Shown here: piece by piece, positions 8,700-16,858 of the stretch | Layout: the number at the start of each line of letters is the position of its first letter | Position numbering within the stretch: position 1 is the stretch's first letter | Position numbers and translations under genes: made by a program | Source of the DNA: Treponema sp. | GTDB taxonomy: Bacteria > Spirochaetota > Spirochaetia > Treponematales > Treponemataceae | DNA length: 64,000 bases | Direction: 5' to 3' | Assembly (NCBI GenBank): GCA_017934745.1 | Contig: JAGBIY010000011.1 | Span: forward strand, 79,178 to 143,177 | The notes under the pieces: generated by a model | The model's database searches: none | Seen by the model: the letters and a program-made list of their open reading frames with translations, nothing else | Told to the model about the DNA's origin: nothing

Positions 8700-10532
8700 A
8701 TGGCGAAGACAATCGACTCAATTGTTTATTCGGACGACATGAATGAAGTTCTGGGAGTTGAAAGCAAAAACATGAAGACCGCCCGCATTGCCGACGGCGT
8801 TCACACAATCGGCATAAACGCGTTCGCTTCTTGCACCCAACTTGAAGAGATTTTTCTTCCGAGCGGACTTTTCCGTGTGAAAATGAGAGCGTTCGCGAAC
8901 TGCGCATCGCTTTTGAAAGTGCACCTTGCCGACGACATGACGTACTTGAAGGCGACTTGGTTCAAGGACCTGCCAAAGCAGTATGAACTCATCTGCAATG
9001 AGAAAAGCGAAACGTTCAAGATAATCAAGCGAAGCATGAAGCTAAAAGCGCACGTCAGGTCACTCGCCCTGTCATACGCGAAAAGCGAAAAGATAAAGCA
9101 GGTGCAAAGCGCAAGCATTGACGCCCTTCTTTCTTCTTTGCTTTCAAAAGTCGAAGGCTCGTTTTATGAGATTTTGTCCGCCCGAAAGACAGCGATTGTC
9201 GTTCTCGTTCAGATTGGAAAAAACTGCGGTTCGTTCAGGTTCGGCACGGACAGTTCAAAATGGCTTTCAAAAATCCAGAAAATCATCGAAATCCTGGGCG
9301 ACCAAGAAAAAGAGGGCGCAGAGATTTACAAGGAACTGAAAGAGAGCAAACTTACCCTATCGGAGTTGACCTCGGCGGGATATGTTTACACAAGCGCGGA
9401 CGCTTCTGGCAATTTCAATCTGTTCATGAGAGGAACGCTGAAAGGAGCTTTGAAGGTCACAGGAAGCAACACTTTTTCGATATTCGGAGCGCGCTCAATC
9501 GGCTACAACGCCTCCTCCTGCGTTCGGGAATTTTCGTCGGTCGTGCTTGGTGCAGGGCTTGAAAAAATTGAGGCGACAGCGTTTCAGAGTTGCCTAAAAC
9601 TGTCGTCAATCACCATTCCTGAAGGCGTGAGAGTAATCGATTTCGCATCCTTTGCGGCATGCACTTCTCTCACGTCGATTTCCCTGCCCGAAAGCGTGGA
9701 GGTGATAGCAGCTTATGCTTTCCAGTTTTGCTCGTCGCTTTCCTCTATTAACATTCCAAAAGCGATAAAGAGAATCGGTGGAAATGCATTCCAAGACACA
9801 AACATCGCGAATCTCGGCGCTCCAATCCACATCCAAAACGATGACGGCGATATCGTAGAGTTCACAATAAAGGACTCTCTCGCGGTTGAGAACAAGACTC
9901 TTGTTTACGCAACCACAAATATCCAGGAACTTGTCGTTCCAAGCGGCATCGAGGAAATCGCGAGCTTCGCTTTCCGGAACTGCAAGTCCTTGGAGCGCGC
10001 AAGGATTTGTGAAGGCGTCAAGAAAATCGGGAGTGGCGCGTTTGAGGGCTGCACGAACCTGAGGGAAGTATCGATTCCTGATTCCATTGAACAAATCGAA
10101 GATTTCATTTTTGACGACACAGCGATTGTCAATCTTGGAAAAACGTATCGCGTCAAGTCCGCAAAAATCAGAAACAAAGGCAGAGTCGTGGACTTTACGA
10201 TAAGAGACGGCTTTGCGATGCAGGACGACAAGCTCGCCTACGTTGCCTTCAACAAGTGGAATCTCTTGCTTTGTGAGGAGACTTTCGTCATCAAAGACTT
10301 TGTGAAGCATATCGGCTCTCTTGGAGGTTCGTGCAAGACAATCACGAGCCTGTTTATTCCCGCAAGCGTCGTGTCAATCGATTTCGGCGCGCTCAGAGAA
10401 TGCAGAATCCTTTTCACAATCAAATACGGCGGAACAATGGCGCAGTGGAAGGCAATCGAAAAAGAAGACGGCTGGAATTTGGACGTGAACGCAAAGAGCG
10501 TCAAATGCACAGACGGCGACGTTGAATTTTAG
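8700..10532 (+). CDS. BspA-type leucine-rich-repeat protein
   Basis: The 610-residue protein carries several copies of the Treponema pallidum/BspA-type LRR (LRR_5). Examples are GINAFASCTQLEEIFLPSG (residue ~38), IEATAFQSCLKLSSITIPEG (~285), IASFAFRNCKSLERARICEG (~420) and IGSGAFEGCTNLREVSIPD (~443). These proteins usually mediate adhesion or protein binding. This one has no signal peptide, so it may be cytoplasmic or exported by an unusual route. Residues ~95-220 form a non-LRR helical insert. A good ribosome binding site (GGAGGG) precedes the ATG. Repeat arrays flank the gene on both sides, so it may have been acquired or duplicated by recombination. Confidence 0.88.
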   Translation: MAKTIDSIVYSDDMNEVLGVESKNMKTARIADGVHTIGINAFASCTQLEEIFLPSGLFRVKMRAFANCASLLKVHLADDMTYLKATWFKDLPKQYELICNEKSETFKIIKRSMKLKAHVRSLALSYAKSEKIKQVQSASIDALLSSLLSKVEGSFYEILSARKTAIVVLVQIGKNCGSFRFGTDSSKWLSKIQKIIEILGDQEKEGAEIYKELKESKLTLSELTSAGYVYTSADASGNFNLFMRGTLKGALKVTGSNTFSIFGARSIGYNASSCVREFSSVVLGAGLEKIEATAFQSCLKLSSITIPEGVRVIDFASFAACTSLTSISLPESVEVIAAYAFQFCSSLSSINIPKAIKRIGGNAFQDTNIANLGAPIHIQNDDGDIVEFTIKDSLAVENKTLVYATTNIQELVVPSGIEEIASFAFRNCKSLERARICEGVKKIGSGAFEGCTNLREVSIPDSIEQIEDFIFDDTAIVNLGKTYRVKSAKIRNKGRVVDFTIRDGFAMQDDKLAYVAFNKWNLLLCEETFVIKDFVKHIGSLGGSCKTITSLFIPASVVSIDFGALRECRILFTIKYGGTMAQWKAIEKEDGWNLDVNAKSVKCTDGDVEF

Positions 10533-10540
10533 CCCCCGTC

Positions 10541-10605
10541 ATTCCGAACTCGTTTCGGAATCCGCTGAATTAAAGTAGATGTTGAAACAAGTTCAACATG
10601 ACAAA
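10541..10605. repeat. Two small hairpins with core GAACTTGTTTC and different stems
   Basis: ATTCCGAACTCGTTTCGGAAT (10544-10564) and GTTGAAACAAGTTCAAC (within 10580-10600, inverse orientation) share the loop-proximal core but have different, internally compensated stems (TTCC/GGAA against GTT/AAC). The first is nearly identical to the hairpin at 8648-8668, so such hairpins lie on both sides of the leucine-rich-repeat gene. Confidence 0.75.
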
Positions 10606-10627
10606 GAATGGAGAATTGAAAGATGTG

Positions 10628-10772
10628 CTTCGACTCCCTTCGACTTCGCTCAGGGAACAGCCCAGCAACCGGCTTGTTCATTGAGCGAAGTCGAAATGCG
10701 GTCATTGAGCGGAGTCGAAATGCGGTCGATGAGCAGAGCCGAAATGCGGTCATTGAGCGGAGTCGAAATGAA
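10628..10772. repeat. Fold-back repeat array (core TGAGCGnAGTCGAA), second array
   Basis: Inverted units (CTTCGACTTCGCTCAGG) are followed by the same centre as the first array (CAACCGGCTTGTTCATTGAG). Four direct 24-bp units follow, one degenerate (ATGAGCAGAGCCGAA). It ends about 35 bp before the GIY-YIG gene. Confidence 0.9.
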
Positions 10773-10807
10773 CAAAATAAAAATAAATACGGAGAGAGAA
10801 ACGGACT

Positions 10808-11314
10808 ATGAAAGGCTATATGTACATATTAAAATGTGCAAATGGAAGTTATTATACGGGGAGTACAATTGATTTGGAACGACGTTTGGAGCAACATAAA
10901 AACGGAGAAGGTGCAAAATTCACAAAGAAGCATTTGCCCGTGGAACTTGTTTATGTTGAAGAGTTCTCGAAGATAGAAGATGCGTTTTATCGTGAAAAAC
11001 AAATACAAGGTTGGTCGAGAAAGAAAAAAGAAGCGTTAATGGCAGGAAATTTTGAAGAATTGCATGAATTGGCAGAATGCAAAAATGCTACAAAATCGCT
11101 TGCTTCGGCTACGCTCAGCAACCGTGCTTCGACTCTCTTCGACTTCGCTCAGGGAACAGCTCAGCAACCGTGCTTCGACTCCGCTCAGCAACCGGCTTGT
11201 TCATTGAGCGCAGTCGAACCGTGGTCGGTGAGCGGAGCCGAACCGCGGTCATTGAGCGCAGTCGAAATGCGGTCGGTGAGCGGAGTCGAACCGACAATGA
11301 AAACGGAGAATTGA
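10808..11314 (+). CDS. GIY-YIG nuclease family protein with repeat-derived C-terminal tail
   Basis: Residues 1-94 form a complete small GIY-YIG domain of the YhbQ/UvrC-N type. YMYILKC and SYYTGSTIDLERRLEQH give the Y...YxG and Arg motifs, and FYREKQIQGWSRKKKEALM gives the catalytic Glu helix. Related proteins are usually about 80-100 residues. Here the frame stays open for 74 more residues (FDFAQGTAQQP, SLSAVE, SVSGVEP) that are simply translation of the fold-back repeat array. The domain part is AT-rich with codon use unlike its neighbours, which suggests transfer. Arrays on both sides suggest that nuclease and repeats are linked. Whether the tail is made or tolerated is unknown. Confidence 0.85.
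   Translation: MKGYMYILKCANGSYYTGSTIDLERRLEQHKNGEGAKFTKKHLPVELVYVEEFSKIEDAFYREKQIQGWSRKKKEALMAGNFEELHELAECKNATKSLASATLSNRASTLFDFAQGTAQQPCFDSAQQPACSLSAVEPWSVSGAEPRSLSAVEMRSVSGVEPTMKTEN
11099..11296. repeat. Fold-back repeat array (core TGAGCGnAGTCGAA), third array, inside GIY-YIG frame
   Basis: Three to four inverted units (TTCGGCTACGCTCAGCAACC, TTCGACTTCGCTCAGG, TTCGACTCCGCTCAGCAACC) are followed by the shared centre CAACCGGCTTGTTCATTGAG. Four direct units (TGAGCGCAGTCGAACC, TGAGCGGAGCCGAACC and similar) follow. It overlaps the 3' third of the GIY-YIG coding frame. Confidence 0.9.
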
Positions 11315-11328
11315 GAATTCTTCAATCT

Positions 11329-12540
11329 TCATTTTTCCCCCATCAGTTTCCGCAGTGTCTGATTCAAGGAGAGCGCGGAAAGCAGGCTCTCGAAACCGAG
11401 TGGGCACTCCCTGTTTCCTGACTTCACGGCGCGGATGAGGAGGTTCTTCGGGGTGTTTCCGCTGTCGATGAATTCGAGAATCTGCACCTTGTAGCCGCTT
11501 TTTTCCAGAAGCTCGGCTCGGATTGCGTCGGTGGCGAGGGCGGCGAACCGCTCTTTTATGAGGCCGTAGCGGAGGAACGGCTCGAACGGAGAATCCTTGG
11601 GCGCGGACGACTTTGAAAGCTGGGCGTTGAGCTCGTGCTGGCAGCATGGAACCGAAAGAATCGCCGAGACACCGCTCTTCACGGCGTAGTCCAATGCGTA
11701 GTCGGTCGCGGTGTCGCAGGCGTGCAGGGTGACCACGATGTCGGGACTTTTTCCGCCTGAATAATCGCTTATGTCGCCCACGGCGAAATTCAGGTTCTTC
11801 AAGCCGAGTTCCGAAGAGAGCTTGGAGCAATACTCAATCACGTCCTTCTTCAAGTCCAGGCCGAACACCTCGCAGTCGATTTTCCTCACCTCCGTCAGAA
11901 AATAGTGGACCGCAAACGTCAGATACGACTTTCCCGAACCGAAATCGACGACGCGGACCGGGGAAGAATCGCCGCGTTCTGTTCGGATTCTCGTCACGTC
12001 GGGAAGGATGTCGTCCACGAATTCCAGAAAGCGGTTTATCTGGCGGAATTTGTCGTACTTGGAGGCGATGACCTTTCCCTCCGCTGTCTGGATTCCAAGC
12101 CGCACAAGGAAGGGGACTGGGATTCCGTCGGGAAGTATGCGGTTCTTCGTCTGGTTCGACGAGCCGCTCCCGGTCTTCATCTTTATGTTCTTGAAAGCGG
12201 AGGCAACCTCCCCCAAATCAGAATTCGGCTTTCCGATTTTCTTCTCAAGCCAAGAGATTTTTCCCTTCTTGTTCGCGAGAATCTGGATTTCAGAATCCTC
12301 CGTCCTCTCCACGCAGACTTTGAACGAGATTCCAGCGTTCCTTCCAAGAAATTCACCAAGCGACTCCTCGGAGAATTTCTTGTGGAAGACCTGCTTCTCG
12401 GTGAAGAATTCGGCCAGATACGCCTCGTCCGCTTTCGCGCCGGAAGAGACGTTCCGCTTTATCTTCACCCGCACATAGTCGTCGCCGAGAATGGAGGAAA
12501 TGTTCTTTACAGGTTTCGAGAGAGTGACGGAGAGAATCAT
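11329..12540 (-). CDS. SAM-dependent methyltransferase (Methyltransf_32 type)
   Basis: About 403 residues. The N-terminal ~150 are a specific extension. The rest is a class I methyltransferase fold with VVDFGSGKSYLTFAVHY (SAM-binding motif I, near residue 195), EVFGLDLKKDVIEYC, NFAVGDISDY and VTLHACDTATDYALDYA. PCCQHELNAQL follows, a cysteine-rich signature typical of the Methyltransf_32/METTL25-like family. The substrate is unknown, probably RNA or protein. The ABC ATPase stop overlaps a possible GTG start at 12546 (GTGA), and an ATG two codons later has GAGGTG just upstream. Either way it is translationally coupled as the last gene of the serC-serA-ABC run. Confidence 0.85.
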   Translation of the reverse strand: MILSVTLSKPVKNISSILGDDYVRVKIKRNVSSGAKADEAYLAEFFTEKQVFHKKFSEESLGEFLGRNAGISFKVCVERTEDSEIQILANKKGKISWLEKKIGKPNSDLGEVASAFKNIKMKTGSGSSNQTKNRILPDGIPVPFLVRLGIQTAEGKVIASKYDKFRQINRFLEFVDDILPDVTRIRTERGDSSPVRVVDFGSGKSYLTFAVHYFLTEVRKIDCEVFGLDLKKDVIEYCSKLSSELGLKNLNFAVGDISDYSGGKSPDIVVTLHACDTATDYALDYAVKSGVSAILSVPCCQHELNAQLSKSSAPKDSPFEPFLRYGLIKERFAALATDAIRAELLEKSGYKVQILEFIDSGNTPKNLLIRAVKSGNRECPLGFESLLSALSLNQTLRKLMGEK

Positions 12541-12542
12541 TT

Positions 12543-13340
12543 TCACCTCAGAAGAAGAGCGTCGTTGTTCACTTTTATCTCGCGGAATTTGTCGATGATT
12601 CCATCCATCGTCAAATTCGCCTTCTCTTTTCCGCCGATGTCCCAGATGATGCGCCCCTTGTCCATCATCAAAAGCCTGTTTCCATAGTCGAGCGCGTGCT
12701 GCATGTTGTGGGTGACCATCATGACGGTGAGATTGTACTCCTCGGCGAATTTTCTGGTCAGGTTCATCACGATGTCGGCGTTCGACGGGTCGAGGGCTGC
12801 GGTGTGCTCGTCCAAAAGGAGAATCGACGGCTTGGACATGACGGCCATGAGCAGTGTGAGTGCCTGCCTCTGTCCACCGGAGAACTGGTCAACGTTGTCG
12901 TTCAGCCTGTTTTCAAGGTTCATTCCCAGCACCTTCAGCCGCTCCCTGAACTCCTCCCGCTTTTTGTTGTTCAGGCTTATCCGCAACCCCTTCGCGCCTT
13001 TTTTGGAGCATATTATCATGTTGTCCTCAAGACTCATCTTGCCGGCGGTGCCCAAAAGCGGATTCTGGAAAATACGCCCGATGTAGCGAGCGCGCTTGAA
13101 TTCCGCGTCGTTCGTTATGTTCCGAACGCTTCCATCCTCCGTCTCAAGCTCGATTTTTCCGGTCGTGGCGCGCAGCGTTCCGGCGATTATGTTGTAGAGC
13201 GTCGACTTTCCCGCACCGTTCGAGCCGATTACTGTTATGAAGTCGCCCTTTTCTATCTGGAGGTTCACGTCCCTCAAGGCAGTGTTCTCGTCGGGTGTTC
13301 CCGCGTTGAATGTTATTCCGATGTTTTCCAGTCTGAGCAT
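12543..13340 (-). CDS. ABC transporter ATP-binding protein
   Basis: The 265-residue ATPase energises the transporter encoded with the permease and binding protein upstream. It shows Walker A IGSNGAGKST near residue 39, signature FSGGQRQALTLLMA near 155, Walker B ILLLDEHTAALDP, and the H-loop MVTHNM. The combination with a LivH-like permease and an ABC_sub_bind lipoprotein matches the TrpXYZ-type uptake systems of Firmicutes and spirochaetes. The ATG at 13340 starts the ABC domain; longer frames upstream lie within the permease gene. There is one base between the permease stop and this start. Confidence 0.92.
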   Translation of the reverse strand: MLRLENIGITFNAGTPDENTALRDVNLQIEKGDFITVIGSNGAGKSTLYNIIAGTLRATTGKIELETEDGSVRNITNDAEFKRARYIGRIFQNPLLGTAGKMSLEDNMIICSKKGAKGLRISLNNKKREEFRERLKVLGMNLENRLNDNVDQFSGGQRQALTLLMAVMSKPSILLLDEHTAALDPSNADIVMNLTRKFAEEYNLTVMMVTHNMQHALDYGNRLLMMDKGRIIWDIGGKEKANLTMDGIIDKFREIKVNNDALLLR

Positions 13341-13341
13341 T

Positions 13342-14283
13342 TCATTTTCCCCCGTTCGCAGCAGCCCCTGAGCCAGGCCTTGAAAGATGCTTCTTGAAAT
13401 ATCCGGCGACATCGGTTTTCGAGACGATGAGGCAGACGATTATCAAAAGTCCGCTTATGAGTTTCAAGTCGTTCGGGTTCATTCCAATGACGAATCCGTA
13501 GCGGCGGGCGGCGAACATGAGAAGACGGTACAGGAACGAGCCTATGAGCACTCGCAGAGTCTGGACGGCAATCCTGTTCGACTTCAATATGAATTCTCCG
13601 AGCATGAGGGAGGCCAGTCCCGAAACGATGATTCCGGTTCCGCTTCCGATGTCGGCGAATCCCAAGTACATAGCGCACATCGCTCCGCTCAAAGCCGCGA
13701 GTCCGTCACCGAAGCAGACACCCACCCCGCGCACGAATTTCGGATCGACACCCTGGGAGACTATCATCTGCTCGTTCGAGCCGAGCGCGCCCATCGTCAA
13801 GCCGAAGTCGGTCGAGAAGAAGACGTTCAGCAGAACGACGAGGATTCCGACGAAAACGACGAGGAAAACGACTATTCCCCAATCGGAAGAGACCTGCGGA
13901 AAAGATGTCTCCATGAAAGTCCTGATGCCGGAGAACACGGTCGGAATCTTCCTCAAAGAAACGTTCGACTGGTTCTCCATTATCCTTATGTTCACGGAAT
14001 AGAGCATCGTCATGGTGAGTATTCCGGCGAGCAAATCTGGAAGGCGGAGTTTCGTGTATATGAGAGTCGTAATAAAACCGGCGAGGCATCCGCCTATGAA
14101 AGCGAAAACAAGGGCGAGCTGCGGGCTGAGTCCGTGGACAAGGCATGTCGCAAGCACGCAAGCCCCCATGGGAAACGCTCCGTCCACCGTCATGTCGCAA
14201 AAGTTCAACACCCTGAACGTCATGAAAACGCCCAGGACCATGATTCCGTAAATCAGGCCTTCTATCAAACTGCCTGTTATCAT
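13342..14283 (-). CDS. ABC transporter permease (TrpY/LivH-like)
   Basis: The 313-residue integral membrane protein has about eight to nine helices of the branched-chain amino acid-type permease fold. DMTVDGAFPMGACVLATCL near residue 31 is the hallmark DLTVEGSF-like segment of ABC_sub_bind-linked permeases. GVDPKFVRGVGVCFGDGLAA contains the loop that contacts the ATPase. The ATG at 14283 has a good ribosome binding site (AGGAG). A longer frame would begin inside the palindromic element upstream, which I reject. Confidence 0.9.
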   Translation of the reverse strand: MITGSLIEGLIYGIMVLGVFMTFRVLNFCDMTVDGAFPMGACVLATCLVHGLSPQLALVFAFIGGCLAGFITTLIYTKLRLPDLLAGILTMTMLYSVNIRIMENQSNVSLRKIPTVFSGIRTFMETSFPQVSSDWGIVVFLVVFVGILVVLLNVFFSTDFGLTMGALGSNEQMIVSQGVDPKFVRGVGVCFGDGLAALSGAMCAMYLGFADIGSGTGIIVSGLASLMLGEFILKSNRIAVQTLRVLIGSFLYRLLMFAARRYGFVIGMNPNDLKLISGLLIIVCLIVSKTDVAGYFKKHLSRPGSGAAANGGK

Positions 14284-14314
14284 AAACACTCCTCTGTTTG
14301 TTTTTCTGAATGGG

Positions 14315-14492
14315 TCTAATAGGGCGAAAGTCGAGTTTTCACAGTGCAATGGCAGAAACGAGCGGAAGCGGGGTTCCGTCCATCAAAACACTCAGCCACC
14401 GCGAAGCGGTACTGCCGTTTTGATGGGCGGGTTCCCACTGGGAGCTTGTTTCTGCAACTACGGTATGCATAAACTCGACATTCGACCTAATA
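14315..14492 (+). repeat. Palindromic element, copy A (full length)
   Basis: Terminal inverted repeats TAATAGGGCGAAAGTCGAG and TTAGGTCGAATGTCGAG (right end read inversely) enclose long imperfect arms. The arms pair GGCAGAAACGAG with TTGTTTCTGC, then CCATCAAAAC with GTTTTGATGG, around the central hairpin ACCGCGAAGCGGT. It sits between the binding-protein and permease genes of one operon, so their mRNA would carry a roughly 175-nt hairpin. Confidence 0.9.
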
Positions 14493-14582
14493 TTAACACA
14501 ATTCGCAAAAAAAATGCGGATTCCACACTGCATGAGGAATCCGCAGAAAACGGTCTGGAAACAGAACCGCAAAATCACAAGC

Positions 14583-15572
14583 CTACTCTTTCGAGGTCAA
14601 CTTTCCGTTCTCGAATATGAGGTTCGCCTTGCCGAGGATTTCCGCCGGAATCTCAATTCCGCAGTTTTTGGCGGCATCCAAATCAACGAGGAAGTCGGAA
14701 TCTTTCGGATCGGTCATGAACTTCACAGGAATCTCGCTTGGACTTTTCCCGTTTCTGAGAATGTCCACGATGATGTTTCCCGTAGCCCTGCCGGCCTTGT
14801 AGTAGTTGAAACCGAAAGCCAACATGCATCCACCCGACATCGCGCCCGTCACATCCGCAGAGAAAATCGGCTTCTTGGCGTCGCCGAAGACCTGCACGAT
14901 GCTGGAGATTGCCGAGAAAATCGTGTTGTCGGTCGAGATGTACAAACCGTCAACCCTGTCGATAATCGCTTCGGCCGCCTGCTTGACCTCGTTCGTGGAA
15001 GAAATCGCCTGAGTGACAAGCTCAAGCCCCTCCTTCTCGCACGCTTCCTTCACAAGACGGAGGCTCGTCTGTGAATTCGACTCGTTGGAAGTGTAGATGT
15101 AGCCGAGCGTCTTGATTCCGGTGACGCTCTTGAACATCGCTATGTGCTCGCCGGTAGGGACGGCGTCGCTCATTCCGGTAACATTGCCCTCGCCATGCTC
15201 AAGAGTCGAGACGAGTTCAGAACCGACAGGATCGGTGATGGCCGCGAAGACGACAGGAACATCCTTAATCGAGTTCGCCAGAGCGACTGCAATCGGAGTT
15301 CCAATACCGACAGCGAGTTTCACCCCTTCGTCCCTGTACTTGAGGGCTATCTGGTTGGCGGTTCCGACATCGTTGTTGGCGTTCTGCCTGTCGAACTCCA
15401 CATCGAAGCCCTCCTCTTTCAGAACGTCCATGATTCCGATTTCCGCGGCTTCCAACGCCGCATGAGGCTGAATCATGGCGATTCCGATTCTGTCTTTTCC
15501 CGACTTTTCCAAGCAGGAAAAAAGCAGAACGGAAGACACAATGGCAAAAAACGCCTTCAAAACTTTTTTCAT
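14583..15572 (-). CDS. ABC transporter substrate-binding lipoprotein (TrpX-like, ABC_sub_bind)
   Basis: The 329-residue lipoprotein has signal peptide MKKVLKAFFAIVSSVLLFSC (lipobox LFSC, Cys 20). The mature part is the PF04392-type periplasmic binding fold: IGIAMIQPHAALEAAEIG at the start, KLAVGIGTPIAVALANSI and VPVVFAAITDPVGSELVS in lobe 1, and DGLYISTDNTIFSA and CMLAFGFNYYKAGRATG in lobe 2. It delivers the substrate to the adjacent permease and ATPase. In relatives the ligand is tryptophan, tyrosine or a similar small molecule, but this cannot be decided from sequence. It starts 24 bp after serA, suggesting co-expression with serine synthesis. Confidence 0.9.
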   Translation of the reverse strand: MKKVLKAFFAIVSSVLLFSCLEKSGKDRIGIAMIQPHAALEAAEIGIMDVLKEEGFDVEFDRQNANNDVGTANQIALKYRDEGVKLAVGIGTPIAVALANSIKDVPVVFAAITDPVGSELVSTLEHGEGNVTGMSDAVPTGEHIAMFKSVTGIKTLGYIYTSNESNSQTSLRLVKEACEKEGLELVTQAISSTNEVKQAAEAIIDRVDGLYISTDNTIFSAISSIVQVFGDAKKPIFSADVTGAMSGGCMLAFGFNYYKAGRATGNIIVDILRNGKSPSEIPVKFMTDPKDSDFLVDLDAAKNCGIEIPAEILGKANLIFENGKLTSKE

Positions 15573-15596
15573 ATCAAATTCCCGTCTTTCAAAAAA

Positions 15597-16778
15597 CTAC
15601 GCATAAATCGGACGGACGTTGATTACGCCCTCGATCGCCTTCAAGGCCGCCAATGCATCGTCGTCCACCTTTCCGTCAACGTCTATCAAGGCGTAGGCGA
15701 TTTCGTTCCTGTTCTGGTCAATCATTCCGCCGATGTTGAGTTTGGCGTTTCCGAGAACCGAAGTGAAGCCCGCAATCATGTTCGGGATGTTCTTGTGGGC
15801 AATGCACAAGCGGGTTCCGCCTGCAGGAATCGCGGAGTCGATTGAAGCCTTCGGGAAGTTCACTGAATTGACGATGGCTCCGGTCTCAAGGAAGTCGCGG
15901 AGTTCTTTCACGGCCATCACGGCGCAGTTGTCCTCGGCCTCTGGAGTAGAAGCTCCCAAGTGCGGCAGACAGATTACTTTCGGATTGTTCAAGAGAGCCT
16001 CGTCGGCGAAGTCTGTCACATGGGCGGCGACCTTGCCGGAATTGAGGGCCGCGAGCATGTCGGCGTTGTTCACGAGACCGCCGCGAGCCAAGTTGATGAT
16101 TCTCACTCCGTCCTTCATGACCTTGATTGACTGGGCGTTTATCATTCCCTTGGTCTCGTTCGTCTGAGGAACGTGGACAGTGATGTAGTCGGCCTTTGTG
16201 TAGATTCCGTCCAAAGTCTCGACGATTTTCACGTTGTGGTCGAGGGCAAGGGCGGCCTTCAAAGAAAGGAACGGGTCGTATCCGATGACGTTCATTCCGA
16301 GCGCGATTGCAGTGTTGGCGACCATGTTTCCAATAGCACCGAGACCGATGACGCCCAAAGTCTTTCCTTTAAGCTCCGGTCCCACGAACTTCGACTTTCC
16401 TTTCTCGGCGAGAGCCGCGATTTCGTCTCCTTTTCCAGCCAACTCGGACTCGACCCACTTGTTCGCCGCAATTGCTGGGCGGGAAGAGAGAAGAAGAGCG
16501 AGGATTACAAGCTCTTTGACGGCGTTCGCGTTCGCGCCGGGAGTGTTGAAAACGACGATTCCCTTTTCAGCGAGTTTGTCGCAAGGGATGTTGTTCGTTC
16601 CGGCACCGGCGCGGGCGACGGCCTTCACGTTCTCAGAAAGGGCCATCTCGTGCATATCCGCCGAGCGGACGAGGATTGCGTCAGGATTGTTGATTTCAGA
16701 AGCGACTTCGTAAGTGTCGCGTGGGAACTTGTCCAAACCGATTACGCTTATTTTATTCAATGTCTGAATCTTGAACAT
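15597..16778 (-). CDS. serA: D-3-phosphoglycerate dehydrogenase
   Basis: Catalyses the NAD-dependent first step of serine synthesis, 3-phosphoglycerate to 3-phosphohydroxypyruvate. The 393-residue protein shows a Rossmann motif LGVIGLGAIGNMVANTAIALG near residue 145, an arginine in RIINLARGGLVNNADML, a glutamate in FADEALLNNP, and the histidine motif LPHLGASTPEAE near 280. A C-terminal ACT domain (about 320-393, IAGFTSVLGNAKLNIGGMI) probably binds serine for feedback control. The gene follows serC by 80 bp on the same strand. The ribosome binding site is AAGGA. Confidence 0.95.
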   Translation of the reverse strand: MFKIQTLNKISVIGLDKFPRDTYEVASEINNPDAILVRSADMHEMALSENVKAVARAGAGTNNIPCDKLAEKGIVVFNTPGANANAVKELVILALLLSSRPAIAANKWVESELAGKGDEIAALAEKGKSKFVGPELKGKTLGVIGLGAIGNMVANTAIALGMNVIGYDPFLSLKAALALDHNVKIVETLDGIYTKADYITVHVPQTNETKGMINAQSIKVMKDGVRIINLARGGLVNNADMLAALNSGKVAAHVTDFADEALLNNPKVICLPHLGASTPEAEDNCAVMAVKELRDFLETGAIVNSVNFPKASIDSAIPAGGTRLCIAHKNIPNMIAGFTSVLGNAKLNIGGMIDQNRNEIAYALIDVDGKVDDDALAALKAIEGVINVRPIYA

Positions 16779-16858
16779 CTTTATTCTTCCTTATTTATTT
16801 TCCAATCGATGAACGAACCTGCCCGGAAAGCGATTCTTCCAAACAGGTTCTCAAAAAA

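Noticed and set aside
8552-8746. Coding frame across the repeat array (SLSGVEMR repeats)
   Set aside because: It is translation of the repeat only. The frame has no other support and matches the same repeat in other positions and frames.
14284-14349. N-terminal extension of the permease
   Set aside because: The extra residues come from the palindromic element. A good ribosome binding site supports the ATG at 14283.
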